A stretch of 64,000 bases of DNA from Rosa chinensis (Eukaryota > Streptophyta > Magnoliopsida > Rosales > Rosaceae). The notes under the pieces are model-generated. The model saw only the letters and a program-made list of their open reading frames with translations. It searched no databases and was not told the origin of the DNA. The position numbers and the translations under genes were made by a program. The stretch covers positions 19,293,555 through 19,357,554 of the forward strand of contig NC_037093.1 in the NCBI RefSeq assembly GCF_002994745.2, written 5' to 3'. How positions within the stretch are numbered: position 1 is the stretch's first letter; the number at the start of each line of letters is the position of its first letter. Below, one piece after another: positions 57,112-64,000 of the stretch.

Positions 57112-58253
57112 ATGGCTAACGTCATAGAGATTTCGAGCAGTGAGGATTCCGGGTCTGACGTGTCGTTCAGCGCGGCAGATAGGATTTTTATTGACTCGTT
57201 GCGTCCGTCTGCCCATGCAGGAACCTCACTGCCAGAACCACTAGAAGTTGAGCCGCTACAGACCATCCCCTGGGAGGTAGCAATGGGTCGTGGTTCGCGT
57301 CCAGAGAGCTCTAGGGCGGGTGAGGCCGCTGCTGCCAACGCTAGGCGCGACGAGCGTTTGGCGAGTAATAGCGCTGCTAGCGGCTCTGGTGGAGAAGGAG
57401 AAGTAGCGGGTGAAAACGCTGAGTCAGCGTGGTTTCTATCTGATGGCACCGCCGTCGACGAGGCAGAAGGGCGGATGGACGCCACTGCCGTTAACCGAAT
57501 GAAGCAGACGTTCCGGTTGCCGGGCTCGGTAAAGCTGCGCCCGCCGACAGCGGATGAGAAGGCCTCGATTCTCCCAGCGGGATTTGCTGCCGTTCATGAG
57601 GCGATATTCCGCCAAGGAGTGACATTCCCGCTGGTGCCCAATCTCCAAATCCTGGTGTGCGAATTTGGCCTTGCCCTTGGTCAGATTTGCCCCAACATGT
57701 GGCGGTTGATGTTGGCCATGAACTCACTCTGGCGGTTGTCCGGGTACGAGGGGCCTACTGTGGCGGAAGTGCTTCACTTCTACGAGCTGGTGTACGTGAA
57801 GCGCCGGGGTTGCAAAGGGCAAGTGAACTTGAGCCGCCGGCAGGGAGCCCCCAAGCTGATCGAAAATCTAAGGGACTCAATGTCCTACTGGCGGGGGACC
57901 TTCTGCGTCGCCACAGAGGGTTGGGAGTATCACGCCAGGTCGAACGAGGAAGGGCCGACATTTAGGATTAAGTCGGAGTTCCAACCCATTCGAGGTTGGT
58001 AACCGGTTTCCGCTGAACGTAGTTGGCGGGTTTACGTATTTGCATTTGTAGTCTCACTAACGATTACCGTTTTTGTGCAGCGGGACTGCGGTATACGCTA
58101 ACGCGCGAAGAAGAGTGCCGCGTAGCGAGGATCAGAGGTTGCTGGCGGAACCGCAACTTGCTTGATTTCCGACTTCTGACCGGTTGGGAGTTGCTGGTCG
58201 ACCAGCGGCTAACGCGTTCCATTGGTGAGAAATCTCCGCCAGACCGTTACCTC

Positions 58254-58285
<32 letters not shown>

Positions 58286-59813
58286 GTGACCTGGACTGAC
58301 TAGAAATTTTCTTTTTTGTTTAGAGACTCCGCCGGGCAATAAATCAAGTCGGGACGCTTTCGAAAAGGCCATGGACCGCGTGGAGATAGACGACTTTCTG
58401 GAGGCCATGTACGCCGAGGGGCTGGCGGCTCAGCAGACGCTGGTGAACCCCGAGACACTGGCACTGAGTCAGTCGGAGGTTCCCGTGGTGCTGCCTATGC
58501 CGCACCACTCCCACCTTGGTGAGGATGGTCTGCCGGTAGTGCAGACGGGGACCCAAGCGGCTGGCGGGGATAGGGGAGGCGTTGCGGCTGGGCAACAGAA
58601 GGAGAGGATGCCGGCTCAGAGGCGTGGCCCTCAAAAGGGGAAAGTGGTGCAACCGGCGGAGCCGCCAGCGAAGGTGACGAGGACCGCCGCGGGGAACCAA
58701 AGGGCGCTGGAGAGAAAACGCCGGCAGGTTGATTCTCCTAACGAGGAAGAGGAAGAGGAGGTTGAGGTAATCGGGGCCCGTCGACAGAAGAAGGCTCGCC
58801 CAGCTCCTCCGAAAACTGTTGCGGTGGAGGGAGAGGCGCCCGCCCCTAGTGATCTGGACTCGTTCGCCGAGTACGCCGCGTTCATGATAGATGGTGAGCG
58901 GGAGTTCCTCTTCCATCTATGCGAACGGTTAGGGTTCGGTGGCCTAGCGGGTATCTCGCGCCCCACGGCAATTGACCAATTGCCCTTCAGCTCGGCGTTT
59001 GGTCAAATATCGGCGGGACTGCACGACATGTTCGTGGCGGCGTCGAAGCAGCCCCAGGTGGAGGGAGAGCTGAGGGAGGAAATCCAAGGTCTCCAGAGGG
59101 AGTTGGTGGAGGCGAAGGAGAAACTGGCGGAGGTAGAGCGGGATTTGGCCAAGGCGGAATGCGACCATGCTGACGTCCGCGGTAAGCTCAACATGGCGAT
59201 TGAGCGGGACTTGGAGAGGAATGAACACGTCTCCAAGTTGGAGCAAGAGATAGCCCTGCTGCAGGAGCGGATAGCCGCCAAGGACAAAAAACTCATCATC
59301 GTGCAGCGGGAGTCCGCCGCCAGAATGACTGAGGTGAAGCGGCTGGAGGGTGAGGTTAACCGGCTGAGGGCTAAAGGGGGTACCGCTGCGGCTGCCGCCG
59401 TTGAGGCGTTCAAGCAGTCGGCGGAGTTTAAGAAGGCAATGACCGAATCGGCGAAGGCTGGGGCCCGAGCAAATATCGACATGCTGAAGCGGAAGGGCGC
59501 CATTGACTTTGCCAAAGCGTCACAGCCTGACGCGCCGCCGGTTGAGAATATCCCGCCGGAGACAGACGTGCTTGCCCCAGCCGGAGGTGCCTGCTCGGGC
59601 AGCGGGGAAAGTGGCGCTCATCAGGCGGAAGGGTCCCAACAGACTCCCCATCCCACCCCGTCTGAGGTGTCACGTGCTAGATTCCTGGAGGCACACACCC
59701 GGGCGGATGGTACCATGGAGACCCCCAGTCCGACAGCGCGAGGGTCCGATCAAGCGAGTCGATCGATCGTGCCGCCGCCCGCCGAAGCAGAAAATGTCAA
59801 AGGCAACCCCTGA
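57112..59813 (+). CDS. Antisense gene of Tat-2: Transposase_28-like plus coiled-coil protein, intact, three exons
   Basis: Exons 57112-57994, 58081-58224 and 58324-59813, all GT/AG and in phase, give 838 residues. Order: Ser/acidic N-terminus (MANVIEISSSEDSGSDVSFS); a region near 165-295 (TFPLVPNLQILVCEFGLALG, PNMWRLMLAMNSLWRLSG, PTVAEVLHFYEL) matching the plant 'putative gypsy type transposon' family (Pfam Transposase_28 as I recall it); the exon 2 segment GLRYTLTREEECRVARIRG; a basic/acidic linker with RRQKKAR, a possible nuclear signal; LDSFAEYAAFM near 520; a coiled coil of about 115 residues (585-700); and a Pro/Ser-rich tail. It runs opposite to gag-pol from its own promoter. Function unknown. 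It is not an envelope: no signal peptide or membrane segment. The coiled coil suggests multimers. Intron 2 has a T-run of about 28. Confidence 0.85.
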
Positions 59814-60241
59814 AGCCGGCCGAGGCTGCTGGAGACCTTCCTAGTTTTTTTTTTTTTTTTTTTTTTTGTGGCCGCTGAGTCACGACAGTTTGTAAAGAAT
59901 ATTGAAAGTGAAATAAATTTCTGCCTTGGTTTGCCATGATGTGTTTGCGAGTGCTAGTGTTTTGAGTTATATATATTTCTTCTGTCGATCAATGAAACAT
60001 TAAAGGAATTAAGATTGGTCCAAGTGCACCACGTGGCGGACGAAGTCCACCGACGATTGCCGGCGTTGCCAGCTGCCCTCAGTGCTAGACTTGGTAACAA
60101 TGTTTTGAATAATTCCTCGTTTCATTGATAGCTGACGGATCAGTGTACAACAGTGGGGTAGTACCCGTTGGGTAGCTTCCCTTAGCTAAATATTTGAGCA
60201 AAAATTTAGCCAAGTCAAGATGCTCTTGGGTAGCGGTTTGA
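59814..60241. terminator. Convergent 3' ends in Tat-2
   Basis: Between the antisense gene stop and the gag-pol stop. Includes a T22 run (about 59846-59867), TGAAATAAATTTC, and the CAATGAAACATTAAAGGAATT stretch shared with Tat-1 (49899-50325). No gene. Confidence 0.5.
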
Positions 60242-63200
60242 CTATTTGTAGTAATACCGAAGGTGTTCAGTATTCCAAGGGTGGGTCGACGTGACGCCGT
60301 CCTTGTCCATTAAGTAGAAGGTGCCTGGGCTAACGACTTCCACGATTTTGTATGGGCCTTCCCATGTTGGGCGGAGTTTTGTTGGTGGCGGGATGACTTC
60401 CTTCATTACCCAGTCCCCCAGTTGGAGGTTCCGGGCCTTGACTCTGGCGTTGTAGAAACGCGATACCCGTTGCTTGTTTTGCAAGTTATGCAGATGGGCC
60501 TTGTATCTTTTTTCCTCTAGGAGGTCCCTGTCCAAGTTGACGCCGTTGCTGTTGGTCTCTGGGCAGTAGCCGTTGACCCTAGCGGTTGGCTGAGTTACCT
60601 CAATAGGAAGGACAGCTTCTGTGCCGAACATCATACAAAAAGGAGTTTCGCCGGTGGCGGTAGTTGGAGTTGTCCGGATGGCCCATAGGACCTCTGGAAG
60701 TTTTTCCGCCCACAAGCCCTTGGCGTCGTCGAGCTTCTTTTTTAGCAGCTTCTTGATTATCTTGTTTGCTGCTTCGACGTGGCCGTTGGTTTGGGGATGG
60801 GCGACAGATGCAAAACTTAACTTGGTGCCCAGGTTGGCGGCAAATGAGATGAGTTCCTTATTGTTGAACTGTGTGCCGTTGTCTGTAATGATTGTATGTG
60901 GGACGCCATAGCGGCAGTAGATATTCTTCCAAAGGAAGCGAATTACCTTTGCGGTAGTTATTGCTGTCAGTGGCTCCGCTTCTACCCACTTACTGTTGTA
61001 GTCGATGGCGACAATGATGTACTTGAACTGGCCCTTGGCGGTTTGGAACTTTCCCATCAAATCAAGGCCCCACGTGGAATGAATCCATGGGCCGATGATG
61101 ACCGAAAGTGGTTCCGCTGGCGCGTGTGGGAGATCTGCAAACTGTTGGCATTTGTGGCAAGACCTCGAAATCCGCCGGGCGTCATCACCAAGCGTGGGCC
61201 AGAAGTAACCTTGTCGCATTGTGCGGTTAGCCAAGGATCTGGCGCCGGAGTGGTTTCCGCATTCCCCGCCATGGATTTCTGCTAGGACGACCTTTCCCTC
61301 CTCTGGGGTTAGACAGCGGAGATTGGGATGGGTGAATCCCTGGCGGTAAAGCTTGCCGTCCTGGATGTTGTAGCGGGTTGCCCTGCGCTTGAGCTGTCTT
61401 GCGTGGACTTTATCTTCTGGCAATGTGCCGCTGCGCTTGTATGCAATGATTTCGTCCATCCAGCTGGGATTGACCTGAATGTTGAAAATCTCCGCCAGGG
61501 TCTTTGTGATACTGGGCTTGTCAAGGTGTTCCACCCTTGTGTCTGCTGGACTCTGATGTGGTTGGGCGGTTGCCAGTCTCGCCAGTGAATCAGCCTTAGC
61601 GTTCTTTTCCCTGGGGATTTGTGTGATGGAGTGAAATTTGAACTTTTTTAGCAAGGTTTTGACGTATCCCAAATATGCCGCTAACTGCTGGTCCTTGGCC
61701 TGGAAGCTGTCGTTGACTTGGTTAACGACTAGTTGCGAGTCGCTGAATATGTTGACGCTGTCGGCTCCTGAGTCAATGGCGAGGAGTAGGCCGGCGATAA
61801 GTGCCTCGTACTCTGCCATGTTGTTTGAAGCTCTGAAGTTGAACTTCAACGCGTACTCCGCGTTCAGTCCCCCGGGTCCTGTTAAGATGACTCCGGCGCC
61901 GCTGGCCTTGGCGCAGGCGGAGCCGTCCACATGCAGGTTCCAATCTAACTGTGGGGGAGTTGCCTCTTCACCGTTTACTATTTCTGTTCCGGGCTCTGTT
62001 TGAGTACCGGGTTCCGGTTGACGCTCAGTAAGTTCAGCGATGAAGTCCGCCACCGCCTGGCCCTTCATGGCGGTTCTTGGCTTGTATTCTATGTCGAATT
62101 CGCTGAGCTCAATGGCCCACTTACTGAGGCGCCCCGAGTGTTCAGGGTTCTGCATCACTTGCCTCAGCGGTTGATTGGTTAGCACATGGATCGTGTGAGC
62201 CTAGAAGTACTGCCGGAGGCGTCTGGCGGCAACGATAAGTGCGAGGGCCAGTTGCTCCAACGGTGAATATCTTGTTTCTGCTCCGTTCATGCCTCTGCCG
62301 GCGTAGAACACGGGGAGCTCATCCTGGCCCTCCCGTCGGACAATGGCGCAACTTATCGCCGTTGCCGAGACCGCTAGATAGATGAACAGTGTTTCTCCTT
62401 GCACAGGGACAGAAAGGAGAGGGACTGCCGCCAGGTATTCTTTTAGGCCCTGGAACGCCGCCTGACACTCTGGGTTCCAGTTGATGACCTTCTTGTGAGT
62501 TGTTTTGAGGAGTTTGAAGAATGGGGCACACTTATCAGTGAGTCGAGAGATGAATCGAGAAAGGGCGGTTAACTTGCCCTGGAGGCACTGGACGTCCACC
62601 TTATACTCGGGGTCCGCCAGGTTAAGGATGGCCTGTACCTCATCCGGGTTAGCCTCGATACCACGCTCGCTGACAATGTAGCCGAGAAATTTGCTAGCGG
62701 TGACTGCAAAGAAACATTTTTCTGGGTTGAGGCGCATATTATAGGCCAGGAGGATGGTTACTATGATCCTGAGGTTTGCCACATGTCCACTGGCCTTTAT
62801 GCTTTTAACTAGCATGTCGTCCACGTAGACCTCGATGATTTTTCCCAGATGCTCAGCGAACATGGCGTTCATCAACCGCTGGTACGTTGCGCCGGCGTTC
62901 TTTAGACTGAAAGGCATGACGTTGTAGCAGTAGAGGCCTTTATCGGTGGTGAAGGTAGTGCATTCCTGGTCGCTAGGGTGCATCTTGATCTGATTGTATC
63001 CGGAGAAAGCGTCCATCATGCTGAGGAGTTCGTGTCCGGCAGTTGAATCAACTAGCTGATCGATACGAGGTAGCGGGAAGCTATCCTTTGGGCATGCCTT
63101 GTTGAGATTTTTGAAGTCGACGCACATCCGCCACTTGCCGCTGGGCTTTTTGACCATTACCAAATTTGAGATCCACTGGGGATAGATGACTTGGCGGATA

Positions 63201-64000
63201 AATCCAATGTTCCGTAGTTTGGCGACCTCCTCTCCGATTGCCCGGTATTTTTCCTCATCAAAGGCCCTCCGCTTCTGCTTGATAAGATAAAAGGAGGGCT
63301 TGATGGTCAGTTTATGAGTGATAATTTCAGGGGAGATACCCGGCATGTCCGCGTAGGACCATGCAAAGACGGCGGCGTTATCACGTAGGAACTGAGTGAG
63401 TTCTGCCTCCACCTCTGGATCTAGTTGGGCGCCTATGCGGACTGTCCACTCAGGGTGCTCGTTTGAGATGCAGACAACTTTCAACGACGTGTCCGGGTTG
63501 ACCGGCTCCTTCTTTACATATTTCTTCTCCTCCTCTCTAGGATCCTCAAAGATGTTTGGTGGTGGTGCCTCGTTACCCACCGTCAGAATCTCATGGCGGC
63601 GTGTCAACCGCGCTATAGTCGTTGAATAACATTCTCGTGCCAGCTGCTGGCTTCCCCTCACACAGCCCGTGCCGTTGGGCGTGAGGAACTTCATGAGAAG
63701 CATGTACCCGGCAATGATGCATTTGAGCTTGTTAAGCGCTGGTCGACCAATAATGGCGTTGTACGAACTGAAACAGTCGACAATAATGAACTCTGTATGC
63801 ACCTCCGCCATGCACGGACTAGTGCCAATAACCAAGCGCATGTAATCCGACCCTAGCGGTTGTGTGACGTCACCGGAAAAGCTGAGCAGTGGCTCGTGAT
63901 CCTGGAGTAGTTTTTTGTTCCGCTTGAGATGGTCGTAGCAGCCGCTGAAGATGACGTTGACAGCGGACCCGCTATCCACCAAGATTCTCCCCACCGAGAA
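60242..64000 (-). pseudogene. gag-pol: Tat-2 gag-pol, protease to integrase, one premature stop, runs off the window
   Basis: Aligns closely with Tat-1 gag-pol from the protease site (ILVDSGSAVNVIF, at the window edge) to the C-terminal HLRYYYK. RT has YVDDMLVKS and MDAFSGYNQ. Both RNase H domains and the integrase HHCC, TDNG and NGHVEAANK motifs are present. A single TAG at 62201-62203 replaces the Gln codon in RQYFQAH of Tat-1, splitting the first RNase H. No frameshift is seen. The gag half lies beyond 64000. Unless the stop is read through, this copy makes no RNase H2 or integrase. Confidence 0.92.

Larger units (their letters stand above)
42281..64000 (-). mobile_element. Tat-2: older Tat retrotransposon, split by Tat-1 and cut by the window end
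   Basis: Minus-strand element of the same family as Tat-1. Its 3' LTR (42281-42795), post-pol segment and repeat array (to 43616) are separated by the nested Tat-1 (43622-55845) from the rest: array (55851-56352), antisense gene (57112-59813) and gag-pol (60242 to the edge). The outer flank ATCTG (42276-42280) would be its target duplication; the matching copy lies beyond 64000. LTR and coding differences from Tat-1 are obvious, so it is clearly older. Confidence 0.93.

Noticed and set aside
50326..59813. Antisense proteins as retroviral-type envelope genes
   Set aside because: No signal peptide, transmembrane segment or cleavage site, and they are encoded on the opposite strand with their own introns.

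Overview
This is a repeat-rich window of nuclear DNA from a flowering plant, almost certainly a eudicot. The evidence is one intron-containing receptor-like kinase gene of a plant-specific family, fragments of two other plant genes (a SAR1 GTPase and a MAKR-like membrane regulator), and plant-type Ty3/gypsy (Tat and chromovirus-like), LINE, SINE, hAT and Mutator-like elements. A rosid is my guess from general resemblance only; nothing in the window proves it. I located exon, LTR and duplication boundaries by eye, so coordinates may be off by 1-2 bases.

Layout. 1-6274: gene-free AT-rich DNA with three copies of a dispersed repeat and a Mutator-like element with long inverted termini (4240-5674). 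6275-10168: the only apparently functional host gene, a seven-exon receptor-like kinase on the minus strand; its first intron carries a 250-290 bp sequence in three tandem copies. 11194-11312: a tRNA-derived SINE. 12225-26514: a complete but decayed Tat-lineage retrotransposon (Tat-A) on the minus strand, with target duplication CATTT. It carries a spliced plant-mobile-domain gene in antisense orientation between pol and the 3' LTR. 28131-31513: a long putative LTR remnant and a solo LTR of the Tat-A family, which sits just upstream of a MAKR-like pseudogene (31597-32055).

32075 to the window end is a stack of nested insertions. A minus-strand LINE is the base. It was hit by (i) a gypsy element, later gutted and itself hit by a chromovirus-like solo LTR; (ii) a Pack-MULE carrying intron-containing SAR1 fragments; and (iii) an hAT element. 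The hAT was hit by another LTR element (LTR-C), that one by a Tat retrotransposon on the minus strand (Tat-2), and Tat-2 by a second copy of its own family on the plus strand (Tat-1, 43622-55845). Most joins are supported by target-site duplications.

Tat-1 has two 515-bp LTRs that look identical, an uninterrupted 1902-residue gag-pol and a GAAGA duplication, so it is a very recent insertion. Tat-1 and Tat-2 share an antisense, three-exon gene encoding a protein with a 'putative gypsy type transposon' (Transposase_28-like) region and a long coiled coil, plus an array of ~59-61 bp repeats with hairpin potential. The two copies are complementary in their damage: Tat-1 has intact gag-pol but a frameshifted antisense gene, while Tat-2 has an intact antisense gene (838 codons) but a stop codon in pol. 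The antisense genes, the repeat array and the SAR1 Pack-MULE are the most interesting content.
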